NCBI GenBank assembly: GCA_016933045.1
Contig: JAFGBR010000033.1
Location: 1 to 64,000 of the forward strand
Source of the DNA: Marinilabiliaceae bacterium
Lineage (GTDB): Bacteria; Bacteroidota; Bacteroidia; Bacteroidales; Marinilabiliaceae
DNA length: 64,000 nucleotides
Reading direction: 5' to 3'
Below, piece by piece: positions 1 to 9,144 of the stretch; position 1 is the first letter of the stretch, and each line of letters opens with the position of its first letter. The translations under genes were made by a program, and so were the position numbers. The notes beneath the pieces were generated by a model. The model saw nothing but the letters and a program-made list of their open reading frames with translations. It ran no database searches and had not been told where the DNA came from.

Positions 1-54
1 ATCGATAAATTTGGATTAAATCCCGAAGATCTTGGATTTGCAATTGCTTGATAA

Positions 55-1407
55 TCAGGATTTAAATTTTACGTTAGTCAGAATTACAGTAAAAGGATTG
101 ATAAGATCACTTGAACTTTCCTCCTCATCGAAATCAGAGGTAACTCCTTCAAGTGGAATTGGAGAATAAAGTACCGCATGTTTTAATCTCGACTCAGATG
201 TTGATCCCTTATCCTCAAAAGCATTGGCTCCACCTCCATTAATTTTTGTATTAGAGTAACGAACCGAAAAATCGAGGTTTATTCGTTTATGTGGTTTATT
301 ATTCAATTTCAACGACAAATTATCTCTCTCAAAATCGGAACCCAACATAATTGCCTTATCTTCCATGTGGGCATACGAAAATGAATATTTTGTTTTTTCA
401 CTTCCCCCGGTTAAACTTAAATTATGATTAAATGAAGTACCAGTTCGCCCAAAAACCTGATCTTGCCAATCATTACCTTCCAAGCCTTCATACAAATCAA
501 TATCCTGATAAGTACCAAAATACGGCTCATATTTATCCTCAACCTCATCGCGCAACGCTGCAAGTTCATATTGCCACATTACATAATCTTCGGCATCTAA
601 TACATCTAATGTTTTTGCAATTTTTTTAACTCCATAAAACGCATTATAACTAACACTCATCTTTCCTTCTACACCACTTTTAGTGGTTACAATTACAACA
701 CCATTAGCTCCTCGCGATCCATAAATAGCTGTTGATGAAGCATCTTTTAATACATCAATCGATTGAATATCGGACGATGGAATATCGGAAATACTCTCAA
801 CCGGGAAACCATCTACAATAAACAAAGGTGAATTATCCTGAGTAATAGATCCACCTCCTCGTACTCTTATTTTTATCTCTGCATCAGGACTACCTTCTGT
901 AGATGTAATTTGAACACCAGCCATTTTACCGGTCAAAGCCTCAACAGCCGATGATACAGGAGCAATAGTTAACTGATCGGCACTTACCGAAGCAACCGAA
1001 CCCATCACATCCTTTCGTTTTGCAGTTCCATAACCTATGGCAACAACTTCATCCAATGCTGTTACATCAGATAATAAAGCCACATTAATTGTTTTTTGCC
1101 CTCCAACATTAACTTTTTGAATTTTGTACCCAATAAATGAAAAAACAAGTACCGAATTTGAATTAGGTACATCTAAGCTAAATTTCCCATCAAAATCGGT
1201 AATTACACCAGTTTGTGTTCCATCAATATAAACATTCACACCTGGTATTGGTTCACTTGTAGTACCATCCTTAACAGTACCCGAAACCTGAATGCCCTGT
1301 CCAGTAACATACATTGCATTCATAAAAAGAAAACACGATGAGAGCATTATAACTCTCCATAGCATTTTCCTGTAAGATTTGAATTTGTCATTAAAGTTTT
1401 TGATCAT
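55..1407 (-). CDS. SusC-like TonB-dependent receptor, truncated after the plug domain
   Basis: N-terminal part of a SusC/RagA outer-membrane receptor, the family that imports glycans through TonB. A membrane-spanning signal region (about residues 15-37) is followed by a carboxypeptidase-like regulatory domain (about 40-112) and then the plug domain with the SusC signatures DEVVAIGYGT and IYGSRGANGVVIVTT. Only the first barrel strands follow before a TGA at 55-57, giving 450 residues where the family has roughly 950-1100. No SusD gene is visible. The remaining 54 bases to the window edge are open in another reading frame, so a frameshift just inside the edge cannot be excluded; a recombination breakpoint or a pseudogene is equally possible. 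The divergent neighbours are pectin-degrading enzymes, which suggests a pectin substrate, but that is inference. Confidence 0.8.
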   Translation of the reverse strand: MIKNFNDKFKSYRKMLWRVIMLSSCFLFMNAMYVTGQGIQVSGTVKDGTTSEPIPGVNVYIDGTQTGVITDFDGKFSLDVPNSNSVLVFSFIGYKIQKVNVGGQKTINVALLSDVTALDEVVAIGYGTAKRKDVMGSVASVSADQLTIAPVSSAVEALTGKMAGVQITSTEGSPDAEIKIRVRGGGSITQDNSPLFIVDGFPVESISDIPSSDIQSIDVLKDASSTAIYGSRGANGVVIVTTKSGVEGKMSVSYNAFYGVKKIAKTLDVLDAEDYVMWQYELAALRDEVEDKYEPYFGTYQDIDLYEGLEGNDWQDQVFGRTGTSFNHNLSLTGGSEKTKYSFSYAHMEDKAIMLGSDFERDNLSLKLNNKPHKRINLDFSVRYSNTKINGGGANAFEDKGSTSESRLKHAVLYSPIPLEGVTSDFDEEESSSDLINPFTVILTNVKFKS

Positions 1408-1995
1408 AACTTCAAATAAATTAACAGATTATATAAACATTTTATAAATACTATAATGAAAAACAAAATTATATTTCAAAAAATTAAAATCTGTTAATAC
1501 ATATAATCATTAATAATCAATCAACATGAAATTATTACTAAACAAAAAAACATCAATACATGTACTTCATATGCCATAACATACTTAATTCCACCTAATT
1601 AATAAAAACAAAAAACACACATTTAAAATTTTTTATATAAAAAAACACAATACTTATAAGTTTTTTTAAACCTATACATCTACCAAAAATAAATTATTTG
1701 ACACCCATTTTTTTTGTCACAACAATTAATTAATAATCGCTGTATACTACTGTATTTTTAACACCTACAACAACTTCAAATTCAAAAGACACTTCAATTT
1801 AAACAACAAACGCATAAAAACAAAAAAACAACCCAAAACCAAACATTATACTATCTTAACCAATATTTCGCCCTTTTTTTTTGAAAGTAAATTGTATTAT
1901 TGCATAAATATAAAACCAGAGAAAAATATTTTCAAACACACTAATGAATTAATTATTAATAACATACTTTTACGAAGTAGCAAAACCGAATAGAA
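1408..1995. other. 588-bp AT-rich divergent intergenic region
   Basis: Lies between the divergent SusC-like gene and the GH28 gene, so it should hold both promoters. It is very AT-rich with many A and T runs. I see no perfect TAnnTTTG -7 element, no convincing long inverted repeat and no small open frame worth calling. Any regulator site is not recognisable by eye. Confidence 0.5.
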
Positions 1996-3585
1996 ATGAA
2001 AAATAAAATTTCAATGCTTTTTTTAATTAGCACGATATTTTTGGGAACCTCGTTATTTGCCAACGATTGGTATAATATTAAACAATTAGGTGCAAAAACA
2101 GATGGATCTATACTTTGCACTAAAATCATACAGAAAGCAATAGATGAAGCATCGACAAAAGGCGGCGGAACAATATATTTTCCTTCAGGACAATACCTTA
2201 CAGGGGCTATACATCTTAAAAGCAACATAACACTTCACCTCGATGCCGGAGCTCTGGTTAAATTCTCCGATAACCCAATTGATTACCTGCCTTTCGTACA
2301 GGTTAGGTGGGAGGGTGTTTTAATGAACAGTTTTAGTCCGCTTTTGCATGCCGAAAAAGTTGATAACATAACCATCGAAGGCCGTGGCACCTTCGATGGA
2401 CAAGGACAAAAATGGTGGGCAACAATTTTAGAGTACGTAGCCCAAATTCGAAAAAATGGTGATATAGACTCAATTAACAACTTCCAAAAAATGTGGATGG
2501 AGGCTAATAGCGATATTAAGGTTTCGGATTATTACAAACGAACTTTAAAGCGACGTTTCTTTCGCCCTCCTTTTTTTCAGGCAAACAAAAGCACCAACAT
2601 CCGTATTACCGGTGTGAAATTTATCAATTCTCCGTTTTGGACTATTAACCCAATATTTTGCGATAATATAACCATTGATGGCATCACAATAAACAATCCC
2701 AAATCACCAAATACAGATGGCATAAACCCCTCATCATGTTCTAATGTGCATATCTCAAATTGCCACATCTCAGTTGGCGATGATTGCATAACCATTAAAT
2801 CGGGGCGCGATGAAGAAGCACGTAATTTAAATGTACCTTGCCAAAACATAACCATTACAAACTGCACCATGTTAAACGGTCATGGAGGCGTTGTTATTGG
2901 TAGCGAAATGTCGGGTAGTGTTAGAAAAGTGACAATATCAAATTGCGTGTTCGACGGAACCGACCGTGGCATACGCCTGAAATCATCCCGCGAACGTGGT
3001 GGTATTGTTGAAGAAATTAGGGTTGATAATATTGTAATGAAAAACATACAACGCGAAGCATTTATGTTTAACCTCATGTACGACAAACACCTGAAAGAAG
3101 AACCTGTTAACGAAAAAACACCATCATTTCGCAACATTCACATCAGCAATGTTACCGGTAGCGAAGTTAAACAAGCTTGCCGTATAATTGGAATCCCCGA
3201 AATGCCAATTCAAAATCTATCCTTTAACAATATAAACATCGATGCTACTTTAGGTTTTGATATATCAACTGCCGAAAACATTGAATTTCACAACGTCACT
3301 ATCGACACAAAACAAGGATCGGCTTGCTTAGTTACTGATTCAAAAAATATGGTATTTGAAAATTTCAAAACTAACAAACCCATCGAAAATACCTCCATCA
3401 TTAAACTCAATAATACTAACAACATAAACCTATACAACTGCTTTCAATTAAAAGAAGCTGACATTTTCATTTCTGCCGAAGGCGAAAAAACTAAAGATAT
3501 TTATTTATGGGGAAACAACTTTGCTAAAGTAAAAAATCCGGTTAATTCAAAAGATGTTACAAAAGGAAGCATTATTATTAAATAA
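1996..3585 (+). CDS. Glycoside hydrolase family 28 (polygalacturonase-type)
   Basis: Secreted pectin-degrading enzyme that hydrolyses galacturonan linkages. A signal peptide (about residues 1-22, ending near LFAND) precedes a pectate-lyase-3-like start (IKQLGAKTDG) and the right-handed beta-helix. All four GH28 signatures are visible: NTDG at 239-242, GDDC from 261 (D262/D263), GHGG at 295-298 and R327/K329 in GIRLKS. Together these supply the catalytic Asp residues and the substrate-binding Arg/Lys. The length of 529 residues is normal for Bacteroidota GH28. The pectinesterase start lies 7 bases downstream, so the two form an operon that would de-esterify and cleave pectin. Exo versus endo action cannot be told from the sequence. 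Confidence 0.93.
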   Translation: MKNKISMLFLISTIFLGTSLFANDWYNIKQLGAKTDGSILCTKIIQKAIDEASTKGGGTIYFPSGQYLTGAIHLKSNITLHLDAGALVKFSDNPIDYLPFVQVRWEGVLMNSFSPLLHAEKVDNITIEGRGTFDGQGQKWWATILEYVAQIRKNGDIDSINNFQKMWMEANSDIKVSDYYKRTLKRRFFRPPFFQANKSTNIRITGVKFINSPFWTINPIFCDNITIDGITINNPKSPNTDGINPSSCSNVHISNCHISVGDDCITIKSGRDEEARNLNVPCQNITITNCTMLNGHGGVVIGSEMSGSVRKVTISNCVFDGTDRGIRLKSSRERGGIVEEIRVDNIVMKNIQREAFMFNLMYDKHLKEEPVNEKTPSFRNIHISNVTGSEVKQACRIIGIPEMPIQNLSFNNINIDATLGFDISTAENIEFHNVTIDTKQGSACLVTDSKNMVFENFKTNKPIENTSIIKLNNTNNINLYNCFQLKEADIFISAEGEKTKDIYLWGNNFAKVKNPVNSKDVTKGSIIIK

Positions 3586-3592
3586 CCAAACA

Positions 3593-4528
3593 ATGAAATA
3601 TATATTAAGCATTTTATTACTAATCGTAAGCTTTCAAACATCAACAAAAGCTTACGATGTTGTAGTCGCTAAAGATGGAAGTGGAAATTTCAAATCAATT
3701 CAGGAAGCAATTTTATCTATTCGCGATTACACCCCAATTCCCCGAACCATATTTATTAAAAATGGCGTTTACACCGAAAAAGTCGTTATCCCCGAAAATA
3801 AGTGCAACATTACCATTATTGGTGAAAGTAAGGACAGTACCGTTTTAACATACGACGACCATGCAAAAATAAACAATATGGGTACTTTTAACACCTACAC
3901 ACTAAAAGTTCAGGGAAATAATATAATCATAAGAAATATTACTGTTGAAAATAATGCACCGCAACTGGGGCAAGCTGTTGCATTACACGTTGAAGGCACT
4001 AAGTTTCGAATGCTTAATTGCAAACTGTTAGGAAACCAGGACACCCTTTTTACAGGCAACGAATTTGGCAAACAATATTACAAAAACTGTTATATCGAAG
4101 GCACTACTGATTTCATTTTTGGCCCCGCAACGGCATGGTTCGAAAACTGCGAAATAAAAAGCAAAAAAAACTCATACATTACAGCTGCATCAACTCCACA
4201 AAACAATACTTATGGATATATATTTAACAACTGTAAACTAACCGCCAACAGCGATGCAACAAAGGTATATCTTGGACGACCTTGGAGAAGTTATGCCAAT
4301 GTATTATTTATGAACTGCTTTATGGATAAACATATACACCCCGAAGGCTGGCATAACTGGCGCGATCCCGAAAAAGAAAAAACAGCTCGTTACGCTGAGT
4401 ATAATAATATGGGTGAGGGGGCTAACAGATCAAACAGGGTTGCATGGTCGAAAGAATTAAATAAAAAACTAGCTAAAAAATTTATCTTAAAAAAGGTATT
4501 CAATGACTGGCCTGAGGTTGATCAGTAA
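3593..4528 (+). CDS. Pectinesterase (carbohydrate esterase family 8)
   Basis: Removes methyl esters from pectin in the periplasm or outside the cell. The start at 3593 gives MKYILS followed by a clean signal peptide to about residue 20; an earlier in-frame ATG at 3554 lies inside the GH28 gene and would bury the signal peptide. The family motifs are present: GNQDTLF with Q149/D150, the nucleophile motif TTDFIFG with D173, and LGRPWR at 227-232 with the substrate-binding Arg and Trp. The protein has 311 residues and consists of the catalytic beta-helix only. It follows the GH28 gene by 7 bases and probably shares its transcript. Confidence 0.93.
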   Translation: MKYILSILLLIVSFQTSTKAYDVVVAKDGSGNFKSIQEAILSIRDYTPIPRTIFIKNGVYTEKVVIPENKCNITIIGESKDSTVLTYDDHAKINNMGTFNTYTLKVQGNNIIIRNITVENNAPQLGQAVALHVEGTKFRMLNCKLLGNQDTLFTGNEFGKQYYKNCYIEGTTDFIFGPATAWFENCEIKSKKNSYITAASTPQNNTYGYIFNNCKLTANSDATKVYLGRPWRSYANVLFMNCFMDKHIHPEGWHNWRDPEKEKTARYAEYNNMGEGANRSNRVAWSKELNKKLAKKFILKKVFNDWPEVDQ

Positions 4529-4552
4529 CATATTATTAACTATTATATTTTA

Positions 4553-4747
4553 ATGAGCATACTTGTAACCTGTAAATATTGCAAAAAAACAAACAACAAA
4601 AATGAATTGCAGCGTCACTGCTGCAATTGTTTTTGTTGTACAGGTTGCGAAATTTATATCTGTGCTAATTGTGGTCGTTTAATAGAAATAATACCTATAG
4701 AAGAAGCATTAAAAAATATAAAAAAAAGAGATAGTAATCACCTATAA
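4553..4747 (+). CDS. Small Cys-rich, probably zinc-binding protein
   Basis: A 64-residue protein I do not recognise. Ten cysteines fall in the first 42 residues: CKYC near the N-terminus, then HCCNCFCC, TGC and CANC. The spacing suggests one or two zinc-ribbon or treble-clef sites. The C-terminal third is a charged, helix-prone tail. It starts 24 bases after the pectinesterase stop on the same strand and may be co-transcribed. The high Cys content argues that the frame is real despite its short length. No function can be assigned. Confidence 0.55.
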   Translation: MSILVTCKYCKKTNNKNELQRHCCNCFCCTGCEIYICANCGRLIEIIPIEEALKNIKKRDSNHL

Positions 4748-4832
4748 ACAACACTTCATTAATCTCAATATCAAATCATTAACTGTCATTTTTTCATATT
4801 TTATGACATTTTTTTAGTCACACACCTCCCCC

Positions 4833-4863
4833 TTTAAAACATCTTGTCAGTTTTTTACATTTG
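4833..4863 (+). promoter_or_regulatory. Candidate Bacteroidota promoter for hsp20
   Basis: A perfect TAnnTTTG -7 element (TACATTTG, 4856-4863) lies 19 bases after TTTA, one mismatch from the TTTG -33 element. Transcription would start near 4870, about 50 bases before the Hsp20 start codon. Confidence 0.45.
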
Positions 4864-4922
4864 GTATTTATTTTGATAATCCTTAATAAAACAAGTTTAA
4901 CTAAATTATGGAGGTTATCACA

Positions 4923-5375
4923 ATGGCACTTTTAAAAAGATTTGAAAACAAAACCCCGTCATTTCCTTCATTTTTCGACAATTGGCTAAATAGGGATATG
5001 ATGGACTGGATGAATACCAATTTCTCCGACACAAACACCACTTTACCGGCAGTTAACATTAAAGAAAACGAAAATGCCTTTGAACTCGAAGTTGCTGCAC
5101 CCGGAATGAATAAAGCTGATTTCAATGTATCACTCGACAATGATACATTAACCATTTCATCGGAGAAAAAAGTTGAGAAAAAAGAAGAAAAAGAAGGCAA
5201 CTACACAAAACGTGAATTCAGTTACCAATCGTTTCAACGCAGTTTTACACTACCCGAAACTGTTGTTGATGGAGATAAAATTTCGGCTGTTTACGAAAAC
5301 GGCATACTTAAAATTAACATTCCTAAACGCGAAGAAGCGAAACCAAAACCAAGTAGGGTAATTAAAATTAATTAA
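4923..5375 (+). CDS. Small heat shock protein, Hsp20/alpha-crystallin family
   Basis: ATP-independent holdase chaperone that binds unfolding proteins. It has 150 residues: a short N-terminal arm with a Trp/Met/Asp-rich segment (about 15-35), the alpha-crystallin domain (about 40-140) with the family's VAAPGMNKADF and NGILKINIPK elements, and a basic C-terminal tail ending in an IxI-like VIKIN. I place the start at 4923 because GGAGG sits 9 bases upstream at 4910-4914, a strong Shine-Dalgarno that is unusual in this phylum. The ATG at 4908 would place that sequence inside the gene. A strong terminator follows, so this is a single-gene unit. Confidence 0.92.
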   Translation: MALLKRFENKTPSFPSFFDNWLNRDMMDWMNTNFSDTNTTLPAVNIKENENAFELEVAAPGMNKADFNVSLDNDTLTISSEKKVEKKEEKEGNYTKREFSYQSFQRSFTLPETVVDGDKISAVYENGILKINIPKREEAKPKPSRVIKIN

Positions 5376-5393
5376 TTTTGAATCAAAATAATT

Positions 5394-5425
5394 AAGAGGG
5401 TTGTCTATAAAAGACAACCCTCTTT
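5394..5425 (+). terminator. Intrinsic terminator after hsp20
   Basis: A perfect 13-bp inverted repeat (5394-5406 and 5412-5424) with a 5-base loop and a short T tract begins 18 bases after the hsp20 stop codon. Confidence 0.8.
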
Positions 5426-5440
5426 AAGTAAATTATCGAA

Positions 5441-6664
5441 ATGGTTCATTCACACCCTAGTATCTTTTTATATAACCCTACAGCCGATATGGCAATTTTA
5501 AACGGAACCGTTTCGTACATGCCTCCGTCAAGCCTGCAAACTTTCGAAAACGATTTATCACTACTCCCTTCATTAGTTGCTGCCGAAAACGACATTGTTA
5601 TTACTAATAAAAAAATATCCAATTCATTCATTGATACTCTAGCACTTTTAAAAATCGAAAATATCATATACAAAAGCCAAAAACAAGTGCAGGCAATGGA
5701 ATCTTCACATTTTAACTGGATACGCCCCTGGTGCTGGTCGCCAGTAGCCCATAATACATTTAAAAACACAAAAAAATACTGTTCCGATAGCTTTAAAGAA
5801 TCGCCTAACAACAACTGGAACGACAGTTACAAGTTATTTTTTAGTCGAAATACTTCGCTAATGCTAACAACAAAATTATTCAATAACACAAAATTATGCG
5901 AACACATTGAAATACCCATCATCCCCAAACGGGCAATATCTTTAAATGAAATTGACAATTATTCATCTTCATTTAACCAAAAATATGTAATAAAAGCCCC
6001 CTGGAGTTCGTCGGGAAGAGGAATTCTAATGGTTGATTCAACAAAACAAAAACCACTCAACATCAATTGGGTAAAAGGAATACTTAAACAACAAGGGTTC
6101 GTTACCATTGAACCTTTATACAACAAAATTGCCGATGTTTCTTTTCAATTCGTAATAACCGAAACTGGCATGGCAGTCTACATTGGTCATATTTTTTTTA
6201 TCAACGACAACTCTGGTCATTTTACAGGAAGCCACATTGAACCATATCCACTAAATATAATTAAACGAATTAACAAAACATGGCTCAAATCTGCCCTCGA
6301 AGAAGCACAAAAACATTTAACCGAATCACTATCGCAAATGAACCTTAACCATTATTATGTCGGTCCAGTAGGAGTTGATGCCATTTTATTTATGAACAAA
6401 AAAGAAAAAATCAAAATACACCCATGTATCGAAATTAATCTTCGATACACAATGGGAACATATACACTAAGCCTTCGTTCTAATATACATCCTCATTCTA
6501 ATGCCATCTGGGGTATCGAAAGACTAAATAAACAAACCCCAAACGTTAATGATCTCATATTAAAACCATTAAAAACATCAGATGGACTAATATCAAATTG
6601 TCACATTTTTTTAACCGATAACCCTGATCAATTCAGAGTATGGCTAACAATTAATGATTGTTAA
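5441..6664 (+). CDS. Conserved hypothetical protein with ATP-grasp-like features
   Basis: A 407-residue cytoplasmic protein without signal peptide or membrane segments. The middle contains VIKAPWSSSGRGI, which resembles the glycine-rich ATP-binding loop of ATP-grasp enzymes. Near the C-terminus, IEINLRYTMG resembles the metal-binding E-x-N motif of the same fold. The N-terminal 150 residues match nothing I know. It could be a carboxylate-amine ligase acting on an unknown small molecule or peptide; the substrate is not predictable. It stands alone between two terminators, so context gives no hint. Confidence 0.6.
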   Translation: MVHSHPSIFLYNPTADMAILNGTVSYMPPSSLQTFENDLSLLPSLVAAENDIVITNKKISNSFIDTLALLKIENIIYKSQKQVQAMESSHFNWIRPWCWSPVAHNTFKNTKKYCSDSFKESPNNNWNDSYKLFFSRNTSLMLTTKLFNNTKLCEHIEIPIIPKRAISLNEIDNYSSSFNQKYVIKAPWSSSGRGILMVDSTKQKPLNINWVKGILKQQGFVTIEPLYNKIADVSFQFVITETGMAVYIGHIFFINDNSGHFTGSHIEPYPLNIIKRINKTWLKSALEEAQKHLTESLSQMNLNHYYVGPVGVDAILFMNKKEKIKIHPCIEINLRYTMGTYTLSLRSNIHPHSNAIWGIERLNKQTPNVNDLILKPLKTSDGLISNCHIFLTDNPDQFRVWLTINDC

Positions 6665-6697
6665 TAACACTATTATAATAAAATCAAAACTTAAAAA

Positions 6698-6738
6698 AAG
6701 CCGCCCTGATTATTACAAGACGGCTTATAATTTTTTTT
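6698..6738. terminator. Bidirectional terminator
   Basis: The inverted repeat aagccg/cggctt (6698-6703 and 6721-6726), with extra pairing inside, has a T run on the plus side (6731-6738) and an A run before it. It therefore serves both the ATP-grasp-like gene and the convergent small gene. Confidence 0.6.
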
Positions 6739-6746
6739 ATAATTTC

Positions 6747-6938
6747 CTACTCAACGTACACCAAAAGAGCCGAATAATTATTTACACCATTGGCTGAATG
6801 TCCTGCATACTTAATATCAACTATCTGATCTACACTAATCCCTTCTTTATCCAAATAAGCATTAAGCTGATCATCTAATGACATATCGTAATCATCAGTT
6901 CCTGTATACTGAAAGTGTTTTGTTTTTACCTTTTCCAT
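6747..6938 (-). CDS. Small conserved protein resembling the Cse60 family
   Basis: A 63-residue acidic soluble protein. The C-terminal half, IVDIKYAGHSANG followed by YSALLVYVE, resembles the Cse60 family of small proteins (named after a Bacillus sporulation protein but widespread), in which a DIKY strand is followed by a xSALxxY strand. There is no sporulation in Bacteroidota, so the family name says nothing about function here. It stands alone, convergent with the preceding gene across a shared terminator. Confidence 0.6.
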   Translation of the reverse strand: MEKVKTKHFQYTGTDDYDMSLDDQLNAYLDKEGISVDQIVDIKYAGHSANGVNNYSALLVYVE

Positions 6939-7073
6939 AGCTTATAAAGTTTTTTATTGTGAACGTTTTTTAATTATTACGCCTTAAAGGATAAGTGGAT
7001 TCAAAATATTGACTAATGCCACAAATCATTCAACAAAACAATAACACAACTAATCTAAAAATTGTTTATTCAT

Positions 7074-8069
7074 TTATTGTTCTTCCATCCACTCTATAAA
7101 ACGCTCAAATAATTCACTATTATTCGAAACCCAAACTAATACCCGCTCTTTGTTATTACAAGCACTCACGTAATAAGCAAAAGCACTAGAAAACTGTAAA
7201 TCAACAATGTTTTTGTAAAACAACAAATAATTCTTATCCCAAAAATCATCTTCGTCACATTCAGTTCCCGACAATAACGACAACAAAAAAGCTGTTTGCT
7301 CTACAAATTGAGAACTATCCTTTACTCCTTCGCCATAATTACGACTGTTTTTCAACAAAGTGGCACTAACTCGCTCAAAAAATGTTTCCTCATTACTTTT
7401 TCTCATTAATACATTAACAGATGATGCCTGCGCATACCCTTTCCAAATAGCTGTTAATGATTTATAAGCTTCTTTACTAAGATCTGAATCCTGGTCGAGT
7501 AACAGATAATAATACAAAGCTATCATACTCTCTACCCGTTTTTTTTGAGCAAGCATAACAATGCTTAACAGATAATGAGAAAGCGAATGTGCTTTATTTA
7601 ACGTTATCGACATTTTGGCATGTTCTTCAGCTTTTTCATATTCCTTTAACTCAAAATATATTACTCCCAAATGATACCTTAATATCTGGTTTCCCGGATC
7701 TTTTTTCAATGCCATTTGATACACACGTAATGCCTTCGTTTTTTTTCCCTGCTGTTTTAACGATGAACCATAAAGAATAACCGATTCAGACCAATAACTT
7801 CCAAATGCATCAACAACCTGTTTACTTAACTCTGCACTTTTATCAAAATTCCCTAATTGATACCACGAATTGGCCATTTCATATTTAGCAGCAAGGTTTC
7901 GCGACTCAATCCGAAGAGCTTTTTCAAATTTTCGGATAGCCTCAGCGTACAGTTCATTATCGTGCAATTCCACTCCTTCATCTATTAAAACCAAGGCATT
8001 TTCATCCTGTGCTAATATCGTAGACAGAGAAATAAATGATAAAATCAATACTATTATAATCTTTTGCAT
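7074..8069 (-). CDS. Periplasmic tetratricopeptide-repeat protein
   Basis: A 331-residue exported protein with a signal peptide (residues 1-20, ending ILAQD). At least four TPR-type helical pairs cover about residues 25-190, for example ELYAEAIRKFEKALRIES and KEYEKAEEHAKMSITLN. The C-terminal 130 residues are helix-rich with no motif I recognise. TPR proteins act as scaffolds, so no specific role follows. The DUF4837 gene lies upstream on the same strand, 62 bases away, and may share its transcript. Confidence 0.75.
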   Translation of the reverse strand: MQKIIIVLILSFISLSTILAQDENALVLIDEGVELHDNELYAEAIRKFEKALRIESRNLAAKYEMANSWYQLGNFDKSAELSKQVVDAFGSYWSESVILYGSSLKQQGKKTKALRVYQMALKKDPGNQILRYHLGVIYFELKEYEKAEEHAKMSITLNKAHSLSHYLLSIVMLAQKKRVESMIALYYYLLLDQDSDLSKEAYKSLTAIWKGYAQASSVNVLMRKSNEETFFERVSATLLKNSRNYGEGVKDSSQFVEQTAFLLSLLSGTECDEDDFWDKNYLLFYKNIVDLQFSSAFAYYVSACNNKERVLVWVSNNSELFERFIEWMEEQ

Positions 8070-8131
8070 TCATTTTTATTTTGCTGCAAAGTACAATGAA
8101 AAAATGAAATGCTAAAAAAAGAAAATATAAC

Positions 8132-9115
8132 TCACAACAATTTTGCCGACCTTACTATTGCATCCAACAATCGCATTTTGGGAGCCTTATATTTGTCGGA
8201 TGGAGCATATAAAAAGGCGTCAATCACAATTAACCTATCCTCTTCTACTGTAAATAACGATGTATATGCACCTCCCATCATGTCGCCTTCCATTTTCCAT
8301 AACCCACGCACTTCAGTCCACTTACGACCATTTAGTTTTAATTCACTCGAAATATATGGAACCCTATCTTCACAAGTCATATAAGAGCCTTCTCTATCTC
8401 CGCGAATCATCTTTTTATTAATTGCTTTTTTAACTTCTATCAAATCGTCAACTGTAATATTGTTAATATTAACAATTACTGAATCATAAATTAATATCCC
8501 CATACTAGTTTCAAAATTATCGTACTGCAACCATGCAAACCCGGTGGTATCTTTTCGTAACCTATATCCCTTAGGCAATAGAATATCTAAACTATGGTTA
8601 TTCCTGATAGTTTCATTTAACGATTCGTTCATAACATTCCTATTTATTGCCATCATTCGTTTCACATCACCTGAATAATAAAACGTTTTTATTTCATCGA
8701 ACTCATTAATAATAAAATCAACAGCCACACTCTCCGATGTCGCATTAACCTCTACTACATTTTGAAATTGCGCCCACCGATCGTTAGAAAAACGAATAAG
8801 AGGCTGTGATGATTGTTCATCAATACGCACATATAAAACATTTCGAAATGTTCGTAAATGTCCGGTAAACTCTTTTGCTGAAATGTGAATTACTTTAAAT
8901 AGTTTCTCAGATTGTGGAAGTGCCGGAAAATTTTCATTAAAAAAACCATCAATCTCCATTAGCTTATTAAAAATACCGTCCGATAAATTGGTTACAATTA
9001 GCACCTCTCCGGGCGAACCAATAGATCTCAGCTTTAATGATTGGTTTTCTTTGCAGCCAACAACATTAAAAAGCATTATTAAAACGAGTGTTATATATTT
9101 GCATAAACTTTTCAT
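8132..9115 (-). CDS. DUF4837 family lipoprotein
   Basis: A 327-residue lipoprotein; the signal ends in the lipobox FNVVGC, so it is anchored to a membrane. The sequence GSPGEVLIVTN soon after the Cys and the overall alternation of strands fit the Bacteroidota DUF4837 family, whose function is unknown. I place the start at 9115 (MKSLCKY). The longer frame to 9163 adds 16 residues that run into a dispersed repeat element and would spoil the lipoprotein signal. It sits upstream of the TPR gene on the same strand. Confidence 0.75.
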   Translation of the reverse strand: MKSLCKYITLVLIMLFNVVGCKENQSLKLRSIGSPGEVLIVTNLSDGIFNKLMEIDGFFNENFPALPQSEKLFKVIHISAKEFTGHLRTFRNVLYVRIDEQSSQPLIRFSNDRWAQFQNVVEVNATSESVAVDFIINEFDEIKTFYYSGDVKRMMAINRNVMNESLNETIRNNHSLDILLPKGYRLRKDTTGFAWLQYDNFETSMGILIYDSVIVNINNITVDDLIEVKKAINKKMIRGDREGSYMTCEDRVPYISSELKLNGRKWTEVRGLWKMEGDMMGGAYTSLFTVEEDRLIVIDAFLYAPSDKYKAPKMRLLDAIVRSAKLL

Positions 9116-9144
9116 CCGATATCTTTTATAATTACAGATCAAAC

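Noticed and set aside
226..231. GAFTDA instead of GAFTGA in the sigma-54 activator (residue numbers, gene at 10333-11727) as a sign that it cannot contact sigma-54
   Set aside because: The Asp variant recurs in many natural sigma-54 activators, and all other AAA+ motifs are intact.
3554..3592. Earlier start for the pectinesterase
   Set aside because: It lies inside the GH28 gene and would add residues before a clear signal peptide that begins at 3593.
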